Assembly (NCBI GenBank): GCA_024635585.1
Contig: JAGXIP010000220.1
Coordinates: forward strand, 1 to 64,000
DNA: 64,000 nt
From: Saccharicrinis sp.
GTDB taxonomy: Bacteria > Bacteroidota > Bacteroidia > Bacteroidales > Marinilabiliaceae
Direction of reading: 5' to 3'
Position numbers and translations under genes: made by a program
Part shown: piece by piece, positions 43,466-54,400 of the stretch
Layout of the letters: every line of letters starts with the position of its first letter
Numbering within the stretch: the stretch's first letter is position 1
The notes under the pieces: generated by a model
Database searches by the model: none
What the model was told of the DNA's origin: nothing
Seen by the model: only the letters and a program-made list of their open reading frames with translations

Positions 43466-45391
43466 ATGAAGAAATATACAAATATACTTACGGTACTGCT
43501 GGTTACCATACTTGCATCGAGTTGCGATTACCTTGATATTGTACCCGAAAAAACACAGGAACTATCCTTGGTTTTTGAACGCAAAGAACAAGCTTATAAA
43601 GCTTTGGCTACTTGTTATTCCTACTTACCCAAGAGCGATGATTTATATGGTACTCATACCGTGATGACGGATGAGTTAACCTCACCCATTCGTCAATCGG
43701 TTAATGGTATTGAAATTATGCGGGGAAAACAATCCGTTGGCGATCCAATGTTATCTTTTTGGCAAGGTTTTAACGGAGGAGGTGAGGTATGGCAATATTC
43801 GTTGTATAATGCTATTAACGACTGCAATATCTTTCTGGAGAACATTGTAAATGTGTCGGATATGTCGGACCTGGAAAAGCGGGAGTGGAATGCGGAGGTG
43901 AGGTTTTTAAAAGCCTATTATCATTTTTTATTGGTAATGCGTTACGGCCCCATTCCGATTATGGATAAAAACTTTCCTATATCGGCATCCCCTGAGGAAG
44001 TGCGGGTGTTTCGAAATTCAACAGATGAATGCTTTGATTATATAGAGGCTGAAATAGACTTGGCTATTCCTGATTTGCCTGCACGGGTCTCGAATACAAA
44101 CTTTCTGGGTCGCGTTGATCGGACAATAGCTGCTGCTATTAAATCCAGGGTGTTGCTTTATGCTGCTAGTCCATTGTTTAATGGCAATGCACAATACTAT
44201 GCAGGCTATACCGATAAGAACGGAAAAGAGTTATTCAATACCAGTTACAACAATGAAAAGTGGGCCAAAGCACTAGAAGCTGCCGAATACGCGATTGAAC
44301 TGGCTGAAGGTAACGGTGTGAAAATATATCATTTCGATGGTGAGTATCGCGACTACGATAATGCCAATTTGACTTATAATCAGGAGTTTACCGAAAGTAT
44401 TTACAACTACAAATTCATGTTTGTTGATCGTTGGAATAGTGAATTGATTTGGGGTTTATCGAGAGTTACAACGGATTATTATCAAATTCAGGCATCCACT
44501 TTAATAAAAAACACTACTGCATCCAGTAATGAAGCTGCCTGGCAATGGTTGTCGCCCACCTACCGCATGGCCGAGTTGTATTACACCAAAAACGGCTTGC
44601 CAATCGATCAGGATTTGACTTTTGAATACGATAATAAATATGCACTTCGCAAAGGAACAACCACAGATTTGAGCGTGTTTGTAGTGCAAATAGGTCAAGA
44701 GACGGTGCAACTACATTTCGATAGGGAGCCAAGGTTTTACGCAACCATAGCATTTGATAGGGGCTATAACCGTGCGCATGGCATCAAGCAATTTTTAAAA
44801 ATGCGCAATGGCGAAACCCCTGGCGGTAAAAAAGGTAGCTCAAACGATTACCTAATTTCGGGATACGGATTAAAAAAATATGTCCACCCCGATTCGCAGG
44901 GTAATACCTATGGTAATCTGGTTAATTATCCATGGCCCTTAATTCGTATGTCGGAGCTATATTTAAATTATGCCGAAGCTTATAACGAATTCAATGGTCC
45001 CGGTCTTATGGCCTATGAAGCCTTAAATAAAGTGAGGCAAAGAGTAGGTTTACCAAATGTTGAAGATGTTTGGTCGGATGCTGCTTTGGCTAAAACGGTT
45101 GGTAAACACACTTCTCAAGAGGGTTTGCGCGATATCATCCAACAAGAGCGCTTGATTGAGTTAGCATTTGAAGGTCACCGCTATGATGATATACGGCGTT
45201 GGAAGCAAGCGGAGCAATACTTTGCTACACCGGTTAAAGGTTGGAGTGTTACGGAGAGCCAGGTTGATCGATTTTATACGCTCATTAACGTAGGAGAGCG
45301 TTCCTTCATTACACCGCGCGATTATTTTCAGCCAATAAAAACGGAAGAGCTATCCCGAAACCCAAATCTGGTTCAGAATCTGGGTTGGTAA
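43466..45391 (+). CDS. susD: SusD/RagB family nutrient-binding outer-membrane lipoprotein
   Basis: This 641-residue lipoprotein has the lipobox LASSC at its N-terminus, followed by DYLDIVPEKTQELSLVFERKEQAYKALATCYSYLP, the typical start of the SusD TPR fold. Family motifs include EVRFLKAYYHFLLVMRYGPIPI near 145-165, WPLIRMSELYLNYAEAYNEFNG near 490-510 and the C-terminal QERLIELAFEGHRYDDIRRWK near 572-592. It lies on the cell surface as the lid of the SusC transporter and binds the glycan. It is somewhat longer than the 500-600 residues usual for the family. Confidence 0.94.
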   Translation: MKKYTNILTVLLVTILASSCDYLDIVPEKTQELSLVFERKEQAYKALATCYSYLPKSDDLYGTHTVMTDELTSPIRQSVNGIEIMRGKQSVGDPMLSFWQGFNGGGEVWQYSLYNAINDCNIFLENIVNVSDMSDLEKREWNAEVRFLKAYYHFLLVMRYGPIPIMDKNFPISASPEEVRVFRNSTDECFDYIEAEIDLAIPDLPARVSNTNFLGRVDRTIAAAIKSRVLLYAASPLFNGNAQYYAGYTDKNGKELFNTSYNNEKWAKALEAAEYAIELAEGNGVKIYHFDGEYRDYDNANLTYNQEFTESIYNYKFMFVDRWNSELIWGLSRVTTDYYQIQASTLIKNTTASSNEAAWQWLSPTYRMAELYYTKNGLPIDQDLTFEYDNKYALRKGTTTDLSVFVVQIGQETVQLHFDREPRFYATIAFDRGYNRAHGIKQFLKMRNGETPGGKKGSSNDYLISGYGLKKYVHPDSQGNTYGNLVNYPWPLIRMSELYLNYAEAYNEFNGPGLMAYEALNKVRQRVGLPNVEDVWSDAALAKTVGKHTSQEGLRDIIQQERLIELAFEGHRYDDIRRWKQAEQYFATPVKGWSVTESQVDRFYTLINVGERSFITPRDYFQPIKTEELSRNPNLVQNLGW

Positions 45392-45518
45392 TTATCGAAT
45401 GCCATATATGAACAAAAAAATATAATGAGATGAAACGAGCCATGGCGAACGCTTCGACACACAGGGGCATGATTATTTGGCGAGTTCCATCTGACAAATA
45501 ATAACAAATTATAAACAG

Positions 45519-46706
45519 ATGAAAACAAAAATATTATTTCCAATACTTGCATTCATACTGGCCTTGGTAGCTTGTGAAGAGGCAGAAAATGGCGTGGCTC
45601 CAGGTAAGGTTTCAGAGGTTGAGGTTATCTCAACAAATGGGGGAGCAAAAATAATTTGTCATCTGCCCGATGATCCTGATGTGCTTTTTGCAAAAGCTTA
45701 TTATACAAATACGCTAGGGCAGGAATTATTTACGGTGAGCAGTCTTTACAATGACACATTGTATATTAAGGGTTATAATGACACAGAAGAACACACGGTG
45801 CGTGTAGTTGCAGTAAGCAGTCATAAAAAAGAGTCCGCTGCCACTGAAGTTAAGATCGTGCCACTTATTTCTAATATTCAAATTGTAAAAGAAAGCATTG
45901 AAATTGCACCGGAATTTGGCGGAGTAAGAATAAGCTGGACCAATCCTGCGGCTGACATCGTATATACCTGGTTGACATATAAAGAAGAAGGAGAAGAAGA
46001 AACAGAGCCAATATATTTGTCTTCTTCCCGTGCTAACGAATCAATGATTGTAAGGGGTATGAACACCAATCCCAAAGAGTTTTTTGTGATGGTGGAGGAC
46101 TTTTACAATAATAAAACGGATAAGGTAACTAAGGGTGAACATATACCAAAATTTGAAGAGGAAATAGATAAATCATTATGGACTTTGGTGGAGAATCTAA
46201 GTGTAGATGGTAATGCTTATGAAGGAAAAACAGTAAACATTTGGGATGGTGAGATCGACTATAAGGGTTCTAACGGACAAGGAAGTTACACCATGATTTC
46301 AAGGGATAACAACGGAGGCCAGTTAAACTTCCCGCTTGATGTAGTCATTGATTTAGGGCAGGAAGATGCCATCGTTAATCGTTTTACTTTATGGCAACGA
46401 GCCTTCTGGTATGGCAACGAAACAGAATACTACTATTACCAGGGTGAGAACTTTAAAGCCTTTCGCCTATATACCAGTGATGATAAAATGAATTGGACGC
46501 TCATTGCCGAACACTCTCTTCCCGATCCTAGAGATTCAGAAGGACGTGTACCGGAAGATTTTATTCAGGCTGCTATAGATGGTCATAGCTATGACTTACC
46601 TTCACCAGTTAATCTCTCCAGATATTTAAAATTATCTATAACTGAGAATTTTGGGAGTGAGATATATGTGAATTTATCAGAATTAACCCTTTACGGAAGT
46701 AATTAA
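45519..46706 (+). CDS. PUL surface lipoprotein, DUF4959/DUF5126/DUF5000-type
   Basis: This is a 395-residue lipoprotein (signal ending LALVACEEAENG). By order and sequence style it has a fibronectin-like N-terminal domain (PGKVSEVEVISTNGGAKIICHLPDDPDVLFAKAYYT, DUF4959-like). A second beta domain starts near residue 120 (EIAPEFGGVRISWTNPA, DUF5126-like). A C-terminal discoidin-like domain, near 220-395 (WTLVENLSVDGNAYEGKTVNIWDG ... ISRYLKLSITENFG, DUF5000-like), completes it. Proteins of this type regularly follow susCD genes and are presumed surface glycan-binding partners. No catalytic residues are seen. A 127-base gap separates it from susD. Confidence 0.78.
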   Translation: MKTKILFPILAFILALVACEEAENGVAPGKVSEVEVISTNGGAKIICHLPDDPDVLFAKAYYTNTLGQELFTVSSLYNDTLYIKGYNDTEEHTVRVVAVSSHKKESAATEVKIVPLISNIQIVKESIEIAPEFGGVRISWTNPAADIVYTWLTYKEEGEEETEPIYLSSSRANESMIVRGMNTNPKEFFVMVEDFYNNKTDKVTKGEHIPKFEEEIDKSLWTLVENLSVDGNAYEGKTVNIWDGEIDYKGSNGQGSYTMISRDNNGGQLNFPLDVVIDLGQEDAIVNRFTLWQRAFWYGNETEYYYYQGENFKAFRLYTSDDKMNWTLIAEHSLPDPRDSEGRVPEDFIQAAIDGHSYDLPSPVNLSRYLKLSITENFGSEIYVNLSELTLYGSN

Positions 46707-46718
46707 TAATATAACACG

Positions 46719-47090
46719 ATGATGAACAAAGTAAAATATGGGATTTTGCCCCTGTTAATGTTATTATTCATAGGGTGCGAAAAGATGGATGATAATTATC
46801 AACAGTACATAAGTAATCGAATTTACTCGCCAAAAGTGATAGAGCTAACTGCTAAGGTAGGATATAAAACAGCTTTGTTAGAGTGGACTAACCCAACAGG
46901 TGATATCGCAAAAACGATTGAAATTAAATATGATGATGTGGTCATCAAAACAACTGAACTGGTTAGTAACTATCAACTTACCGAATTAGAACTGAAAGGC
47001 TACGATATCTCTGTTTTCACCGTTGATCAGAACGGTAATCGTTCGGTGCCTGCCCAGGTGTATATTTTCCCAAGTGGTGAAGAAGATTAG
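46719..47090 (+). CDS. Small PUL lipoprotein, DUF4998-like
   Basis: This is a 123-residue lipoprotein with lipobox LFIGC. It contains a single fibronectin III-like domain (SPKVIELTAKVGYKTALLEWTNPTGDIAKTIEIKYDD), similar in layout to DUF4998 and to the first domain of the preceding lipoprotein. It is shorter than most DUF4998 proteins, which carry a second domain. The gene lies 12 bases after the preceding stop and 25 bases before the GH5 gene, so it is in the operon. It probably contributes to surface glycan binding. Confidence 0.65.
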   Translation: MMNKVKYGILPLLMLLFIGCEKMDDNYQQYISNRIYSPKVIELTAKVGYKTALLEWTNPTGDIAKTIEIKYDDVVIKTTELVSNYQLTELELKGYDISVFTVDQNGNRSVPAQVYIFPSGEED

Positions 47091-47115
47091 TAATCAAAAA
47101 AATAAGCAGAAAAGT

Positions 47116-49152
47116 ATGTATAGAATTTTATTACTCGTTACGCTATTATTGTCGATTCCTGCCATAAAGGCCAATAATGTGAATGGATATTTAAAAGCAG
47201 AAGGCACACAGATAGTCAATAATGATGGCAATTTTATCATCCGTGGCCTTGGTCCGGGTGGCTGGATGTTGCAAGAAGGCTACATGTTTGGGACAGCAAA
47301 TATGGCTGGTACGCAACATGAAATACGAGCCATGCTGGAGGATTTAACAGATAAGGCCACAACAGATTTGTTTTACGACCAGTGGCTGACTAATTTTTTT
47401 AAGCAAGAAGATGTGGAGTTAGTCGCCAATTGGGGCTTTAATGCGTTAAGGGTTCCTTTGCACTACAACCTGTTCACACCCCCAATCGAAGATGAGCCTG
47501 TACAAGGCGAAATAACTTGGTTGGCCAAAGGTTTTGATATGGTAGACAACCTGTTGAGTTGGTGCGAAGCCAACGATTTATACCTTATACTGGATTTGCA
47601 TGCAGCACCTGGCGGACAAGGTAAAAATGCAGATATAAGCGACTATGATCCATCTAAACCATCTCTTTGGGAAAGTGAGCTGAACAAGCAAAAGATGGTG
47701 GCATTATGGGGTAAACTGGCCGAAAGGTATCATGATAAAACACATATCGGAGGCTATGATCTCCTCAACGAAACCAATTGGGATCTTGATGATACTGGTA
47801 ATGACAGTGGTTGTACATGTAATGAAAATGCACCCTTACTTGCATTATATGAAGATGTTATCGATGTCATCCGTCAATACGACACCAATCACATCATTTA
47901 TATTGAAGGCAACTGTTGGGCCAATAATTTCAATGGTTTGCATTCGCTTGCAAGCTATGATGATAATATAGCCTTTAGTTTTCATAAATATTGGAACTAC
48001 AATAGTCAAAGCGAAATACAGGGACTTCTGAACTTAAGACAAGACCTGAATATTCCGCTTTATCTAGGCGAAACAGGCGAAAACTCCAATACCTGGTTAA
48101 CTGATATGGTTGAACTATGTGAAAGCCTGAATATTGGCTGGTCAACCTGGGCATATAAGCAAATGGATATTGACGACCCTTTTACCATCGTAAGTGATAA
48201 ATGGAACGCTATTGTCAATTATACAAATGGCGGTGCCAAACCGAGTAAAGCCACTGCGACTGCAGCCATGGAAGAGATGACAAATAATTTGCTCATTGAG
48301 AATTGTATGTTTAACGAGGGTGTTGTTTATGCCCTCACACAATTGCCATATGGAGCAGATTCAAAATCATTTAAAGAGCATAATATTCCGGGCATAATTT
48401 ACTGTTCGGATTACGATATTGGTTTAGTCAATGAGGCATGGAACGACAAAGGGTATCAAAACTTGAATACTTCAACCAGTATTTATACAGCTCCTAACCA
48501 AGGCTATCTGTTTCGCAATGATGGTGTAGATATACAAGCCTGTCTTGACCTTACAAGTAATGGTTACAATGTTGGATGGACAGAAAATGGAGAGTGGCTT
48601 AGGTTTACCCTTAATGAAATAACAGAAGGTTATTACGATATAATTTTTAGGGTTGCCTCTCCGCAAAAAGGACAACTGAACTTACTCATCGGTTCAAAAT
48701 TCATTAGTCCTACCCAGCATATCGAAGTGCCAAATACAAATGGGTACCAGTCATGGTCTGATGTTAAGTACAGTAATGTTTTCATTGGAAAAAATGAGAA
48801 GGAAATAAAGCTTTACGTAATTCAGGGTGGCTTCAATCTGAATTATATCAAGTTTGACTTAGTTACCCCAACAACTGTCCCAAAGGAGTTGAAGGCTACA
48901 GAGGTACAAATCAAACAAATACCATCTGCGAAGCAAGTGAGTGTATTAATCGATAGCAGTTTCCATAACCAATACTATATCAGTCAAATACAGCTTTTTG
49001 ATATACATGGACGCAGTGTGGCTTCAAAGCCGGACTTCTTATTGTCCGGTTCTTCTTCAATAACCTTCGAGAAAGCCAACACAAAAGGGATATATATCCT
49101 TCAGCTTTATGCTGGAAACACAAAAATAACTCAAAAATTGATTCATCGTTAA
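47116..49152 (+). CDS. GH5 family beta-glucanase with CBM6 and T9SS sorting domain
   Basis: From the ATG at 47116 this is a 678-residue secreted enzyme (signal MYRILLLVTLLLSIPAIKA). The GH5 TIM barrel spans about 25-390: NALRVPLHYNLF, ILDLHAAPGGQG, the acid/base Glu219 in LLNETNWD and the nucleophile Glu319 in LYLGETGEN. A CBM6-like module follows (about 425-575, GYNVGWTENGEWLRFTLNEITEGYYDIIFRVASPQ), then a C-terminal type A sorting domain (GIYILQLYAGNTKITQKLI) for secretion by T9SS. DLHAAPGG resembles exo-1,3-glucanase and cellulase subfamilies, so a beta-glucan substrate is likely. The ORF-track start at 47023 is in the previous gene and is rejected. Confidence 0.87.
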   Translation: MYRILLLVTLLLSIPAIKANNVNGYLKAEGTQIVNNDGNFIIRGLGPGGWMLQEGYMFGTANMAGTQHEIRAMLEDLTDKATTDLFYDQWLTNFFKQEDVELVANWGFNALRVPLHYNLFTPPIEDEPVQGEITWLAKGFDMVDNLLSWCEANDLYLILDLHAAPGGQGKNADISDYDPSKPSLWESELNKQKMVALWGKLAERYHDKTHIGGYDLLNETNWDLDDTGNDSGCTCNENAPLLALYEDVIDVIRQYDTNHIIYIEGNCWANNFNGLHSLASYDDNIAFSFHKYWNYNSQSEIQGLLNLRQDLNIPLYLGETGENSNTWLTDMVELCESLNIGWSTWAYKQMDIDDPFTIVSDKWNAIVNYTNGGAKPSKATATAAMEEMTNNLLIENCMFNEGVVYALTQLPYGADSKSFKEHNIPGIIYCSDYDIGLVNEAWNDKGYQNLNTSTSIYTAPNQGYLFRNDGVDIQACLDLTSNGYNVGWTENGEWLRFTLNEITEGYYDIIFRVASPQKGQLNLLIGSKFISPTQHIEVPNTNGYQSWSDVKYSNVFIGKNEKEIKLYVIQGGFNLNYIKFDLVTPTTVPKELKATEVQIKQIPSAKQVSVLIDSSFHNQYYISQIQLFDIHGRSVASKPDFLLSGSSSITFEKANTKGIYILQLYAGNTKITQKLIHR

Positions 49153-49168
49153 TTGAACATTTTCTATT

Positions 49169-51472
49169 ATGAATATTATTAAAGTTTTATACCTGGCAAT
49201 AGCCGGCGCGTTCATTAGTGGATGTGCGAGTTCGTCACCCGATGCGGTTGAGCGCATACCATTTGTTGAGCAGCTTATTAGGCAAATGACCATTGAAGAG
49301 AAAGTTGGGCAAACGGCTCAAATAACGCTGGATGTTATCACTAAAGGTGATAGCCCGTATTCAAGCTATGAGCCCTTACAAATGGACAGTGGGCTAATTG
49401 AAGAAGCGGTTGCAAAATACCATGTGGGATCCGTATTAAACACAGCTAACAACAGAGCCCGGGACATGCAAACCTGGCATCATGTTGTTTCTTCGATACA
49501 AAAAGTGGCCACTGAAAAAACGCGATTAAAAATACCCACCCTATACGGTATCGATGCTATTCATGGTGCCACATACATTGCCGAAGCAACCATGTTTCCA
49601 CAGCAAATTGCACAAGCTGCCACATGGAACCGGGATTTAGTTTATCAGGCAGCTAAAGCAACAGCTGCCGAAACACGTGCCTGTAATATCCCATGGAACT
49701 TTTCACCGGCGTTAGATTTAGGAACTGATGCACGTTGGCCACGAATGTGGGAAACTTTTGGTGAAGACCCTTATTTAATTTCGGAGATGGGGGCAGAGGT
49801 AATAAAAGGTTATCAGGGAAAACAGCTTAATTGCTCAACAAGTGTTGCTGCCTGCTTGAAACATTTTATTGGATATTCAACCTTAGCATCTTCCGGAAAA
49901 GATCGTACACCATCCGAAATATCTGAAATTTCATTGCGCGAATATCATCTGCCTTCATTTCAAAAAGCGGTGGAAGCTGGTGCGGCTTCAGTTATGATCA
50001 ATTCAGGATTAATTAATGGAATTCCTGTACACAGTAGTTATGATATAATTACCGGTTTACTAAAAAATGAATTGGGATTCAATGGTTTGGTTGTAACAGA
50101 TTGGGCCGATATTGAAAATCTTCATAATCGAGATAAAGTGGCATCCTCTCATAAAGAAGCCATTATGCTTGCTTTCAATGCAGGTGTTGATATGTCGATG
50201 ATTCCTTATAACTATGTGCAGTATTGCGAATTACTTGTTGAGCTGGTGAATGAAGGACAGGTTAGTACAGAGCGCTTAGATGATGCAGTAAGACGTATTC
50301 TAAACCTCAAATATAAGCTTGGTCTTTTTGAAAATCCGCTTGTAAAACCGAATTCGGATGTGTTTAGTAAAACGCATAAAAAGATAGCGTATACCGCTGC
50401 ATCAGAGGCAATAACTCTGTTAAAAAATGAAGCGAATGTATTGCCGCTTTCAAAAACTAGTAAGATTCTGATTGCCGGCCCTAATGCAAATAGTATGCGA
50501 ACCGTTAATGGCGGGTGGAGCTACTCTTGGCAAGGCGAAAAGGTTGAGGAGTTTGCGAAGGATTATAACACCATCTTAGAAGCCGTTGAAAACAAATTTG
50601 GGAAAAACAATGTCATTCACGTGCCGGGTGTAGAATATGATATGCATGGGCGAACTTATGTGGATGAGCACCGGGTTAACATTGATGCGGCTGTTGAAGC
50701 TGCAAAGAATGTGGATGTCGTAATTCTTTGCCTTGGTGAAAACACTTACACTGAAAAACCTGGTGACTTACACGACTTGATGATTTCTGAGAATCAGGAA
50801 AAGTTAGCCATTGAACTGGGTAAAACGGGTAAACCAATAGTGCTGGTACTCAATGAGGGACGTCCACGGATTATAAGGAGGTTTGCTGATAGCATGGATG
50901 CCATTATCCAAACCTATTTGAGCGGCAATCACACGGGTGATGCTCTGGCCGATATCTTGACAGGTGAAGTAAATCCTTCAGGAAAATTGCCTTATACCTA
51001 TCCTATGTTCAGTAATTCTTTGGGTACGTATTACCATAAGCATAGTGAAGAGAGCAAAACACCGGAAGGCATGTATAACTACGAGGGCGGATTTTATCCC
51101 CAGTTTAATTTCGGGCATGGCTTGAGTTATACTTCTTTTGCTTATTCCAATCTTCAGGTTTCTCAAAAAGAGTTTGATAATAGCACTGTGTTATCCGTAA
51201 GTGTGGATGTGGAGAATATAGGGGAAATGGCAGGCAAAGAGGTTGTTATGCTATTTTCATCCGACTTGTATGCTTCTATTGCTCCTGATGTGAAACGCCT
51301 GCGGCGCTTTGATAAAGTTCTTTTAAACCCTGGAGAAACAAAGACTGTCACCTTCTCAATTACAGCCAACGACTTGTCATTTATTAATGCTCAAGGAAAA
51401 AGAGTAACTGAACCTGGTGAATTTGAATTAACCATTGCTAATCAAGCAATGACAATTAAGCTAATTAAATAA
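49169..51472 (+). CDS. GH3 family beta-glucosidase lipoprotein
   Basis: This is a 767-residue lipoprotein (FISGCASS) with the complete three-part GH3 layout. An N-terminal barrel contains PTLYGIDAIHGATYI near 128-142, CLKHFIGYS near 228 and the nucleophile Asp311 in GLVVTDWADI. The alpha/beta sandwich contains EAITLLKNEANVLPL and CLGENTYTEKPGD with the likely acid/base Glu. The FnIII-like C-terminal domain starts near 650 (NFGHGLSYTSFAY). It should release glucose from the oligosaccharides produced by the GH5 enzyme, in the periplasm or at the surface. It lies 16 bases after the GH5 gene. Confidence 0.92.
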   Translation: MNIIKVLYLAIAGAFISGCASSSPDAVERIPFVEQLIRQMTIEEKVGQTAQITLDVITKGDSPYSSYEPLQMDSGLIEEAVAKYHVGSVLNTANNRARDMQTWHHVVSSIQKVATEKTRLKIPTLYGIDAIHGATYIAEATMFPQQIAQAATWNRDLVYQAAKATAAETRACNIPWNFSPALDLGTDARWPRMWETFGEDPYLISEMGAEVIKGYQGKQLNCSTSVAACLKHFIGYSTLASSGKDRTPSEISEISLREYHLPSFQKAVEAGAASVMINSGLINGIPVHSSYDIITGLLKNELGFNGLVVTDWADIENLHNRDKVASSHKEAIMLAFNAGVDMSMIPYNYVQYCELLVELVNEGQVSTERLDDAVRRILNLKYKLGLFENPLVKPNSDVFSKTHKKIAYTAASEAITLLKNEANVLPLSKTSKILIAGPNANSMRTVNGGWSYSWQGEKVEEFAKDYNTILEAVENKFGKNNVIHVPGVEYDMHGRTYVDEHRVNIDAAVEAAKNVDVVILCLGENTYTEKPGDLHDLMISENQEKLAIELGKTGKPIVLVLNEGRPRIIRRFADSMDAIIQTYLSGNHTGDALADILTGEVNPSGKLPYTYPMFSNSLGTYYHKHSEESKTPEGMYNYEGGFYPQFNFGHGLSYTSFAYSNLQVSQKEFDNSTVLSVSVDVENIGEMAGKEVVMLFSSDLYASIAPDVKRLRRFDKVLLNPGETKTVTFSITANDLSFINAQGKRVTEPGEFELTIANQAMTIKLIK

Positions 51473-51498
51473 CTTACTTTTCACTTAAAACAAATACT

Positions 51499-54400
51499 AT
51501 GGCACATGTTAAAAATTTACTTTTATCAGCCTTACTAATAGGCTTTAGTCTTTCTGCTTTTGCGCAGGATGTAACATTATTAAATTTTGAATCCGATGAT
51601 CTAAACATGGGAGGTTGGAATGGCGTTGAAGTACAACGTGTTTCAACCTCAGATATCCCCGCAGGTAATTCATCTGCATATGCTATTGAGTACTCTCATC
51701 CTGGAAATAATTGGTGGGGAGGTGCATATTTTAACAACCTTGCCGAAAAGATTGACATAACCGTAACTCCTTTTGTGAAATTCAAAATTTATTCAAGTAG
51801 TCCGGTCTTTGTTCAAGCTAAGCTCGAAGGAGGTGACAATGGAAATAATTATGAACGCGGCTATCAGCTTTCAAGCGATGAACTTAACCAATGGACTGAA
51901 GTTGTATTTAATTTCGGTACTGTTACGGATGACAATAATTATGGTACGGTCGTTATTTGGATTGACGGACCACAAAATTATGCAATGGCCGGATCAAAAT
52001 TTTATGTGGATGACATTGTAAAAACAAGCACAGCTCCTGCCGGGAGTATAAGTTTCCTGCCTTCTGATAACGCTATGGTATATTCTGCTCCTTCAAAGTT
52101 ACAACTAGGCTCTTATACCTACAAGTTGCAAAAAAACGGGGTTGATATTACAAATGCCGACCTGAATGGCGCGCTATACTTAAAGAATAGCTTAAATAGC
52201 GACATTCCTTTTACAGCAGAGCTTAACGAAGGCGATCAGACAAATAAGTTCTTCTCTAGTATTTCAATTACTCCATCAATTGGTTTGATGGACGGGACTT
52301 ATACCTTTGGTATTATTGATAATATATTAACCTATGCCGATGGTTCATCAACTGCCGTTAATGGAAGTGAAGCTTCTTTTACAATTGACTCTGATGGTTA
52401 TGGAGTATTGAGTATGTATGAAGATTTTGATTCCAATTCAAAAACGATTGTTGTAGACGCGGTGGAGGGAACAGTCTCAGAAGTGGCTAACCCTAGTGGA
52501 GCCGGTACGGTGGCCATGTTTAACAAAGGCGATAATGATTGGGGAAGAATTCATTATGAACTCAATAGACCGGTTGATTTAACCGCAGAAAAAGTATTCA
52601 GCTTTGATGTTTATCATAGCGCAAGTGCCGATTTTAGGTTTAAGCTTTCTGCAATAAAAGATGACGGTGGCGTATCTAAAGAAATAAATGTGGCATATAC
52701 AACACCTGGTGCCTGGCAAACTTTAACGGTTGATTTGTCGGATGTGTCATTTGTTGATGTTAACTTCAATCATATTCTTATATACCCTCTTGAAGCCGAA
52801 ACCAAAAATGCAGATATCTATTTTGATAATTTGCAAGGACCAGCATTTCAGACAGGCACGATAAGCTATTCCCCGGCTGATGGTGCTTCTGAAGTGAATG
52901 GCTTTAAAGATAAATTAACCATTAAGTCAAATGTTAAATTGGTTAATGCAGATGGATCTGATATTACAGATTTGTCATCGGTAGCTTACATGTACGAAGG
53001 AGCTAATGAATTTACAGATTTTGAGGTCGACGTTAACAATGATAAGACCCTTATCACATTTACGTTAACAAAGTTACCCATGAATATTTCAACCCCATAT
53101 ACATTTGGTGTTAACGCTAATGCGCTTAAATTCCATGATGAGGTTGGCACTTTAGCTAGTTTAGAAAGTACATTTACTTCTAATGCTATAAATCCACCAA
53201 GTACAATCGTTTACTCTGATTACGAAACTGTTGAGCTTATTAATTTTACTAGTTGGAACAATTCAACAACATTTGAGAAAGTAACTAACCCGTCTAAGGA
53301 TGCAGTAAATGGATCAGACAATGTTGGGACCTATATACATGGTGGTGGTGATGCCGGTATTGGCGATGATTTACCTGAAAATGTAAATTTTGTTTCCACA
53401 CCGTATTTCCGAATGAAAGTTTGGTCGGCAAAATCGGCATTAGTTAAGCTCAAACTTGAGAATAATCCGGATTGGGGGACAAACAGAGAGTTAAGCGTTC
53501 AACTCAAACCTGAGCAAACAGGAAAATGGACTGAGTTATTCTTTGATTTTTCGGGAACAGAGTTTACTAACTTAAATAAAATAGTTCTTACAATAGATCC
53601 TTCAAGCACTTTTTACGCTAGTGGTGATAAAATATATTTTGATGATATTGAAGCGAGTAATACTCCGCCAGAAATTGTAATAGAGTCTTACCCTTCCAAT
53701 AACGAGATGGATGTATCACTTATTGGCACATACTATATCAAAACAAACTTAAGTTTTGACCTGCCTGGAAGTGCAAAATTAACGAGTGATAATTTAGGGG
53801 ACTATTGGAAATTAAGAAAGGGCAATAGCACAGGGGTTGAAGTTTCTGCAACAGTGGATTTTGATACGGAACAGAACATGCTGAAACTAACGCCTTTAAC
53901 CTTATTAGATCCCAACGCTACCTATTGGCTGGGCGTGCCGGATGGCGACTTAAGTTATTCATCGGGCGATGTTGTAAATGGTTTTAATATCACTTTCACA
54001 ACTGGTGTAGAACCTGTATTTACAATGTATAATGACTTTGATGGTACTGATTTAACAACTACCGTTGAAGGTATGGGAGATCCCGCCGGAGCATTAAATC
54101 CTGGACAACTAAACCCTGATGGCTCATTTTCTTTTGTAGCTCAATGGGATAAAGGAACCAGCTGGAGTGGATGGGAACGCTTACATGTTGAGTTAAGCAA
54201 AGCGATTGATTTTACAACGGGTAATGTAATATCAATTAAAATATATTCGCCAAAAGAAACTTATGTGAGATTAAAGGTGGGTACCGAAAAGGATAATGAT
54301 GGCGGTATTTACAAGGAAACTGATGCGCAAGTCACCACTGTAGATGGCTGGCAAACGCTTTACTTTGGTATGGGCGAAATGCCTTCAAATACTTATTCAC

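Noticed and set aside
47023-47115. Extended N-terminus of the GH5 enzyme in the ORF track
   Set aside because: The extra residues lie inside the preceding lipoprotein gene and hide the signal peptide that begins at the ATG at 47116.
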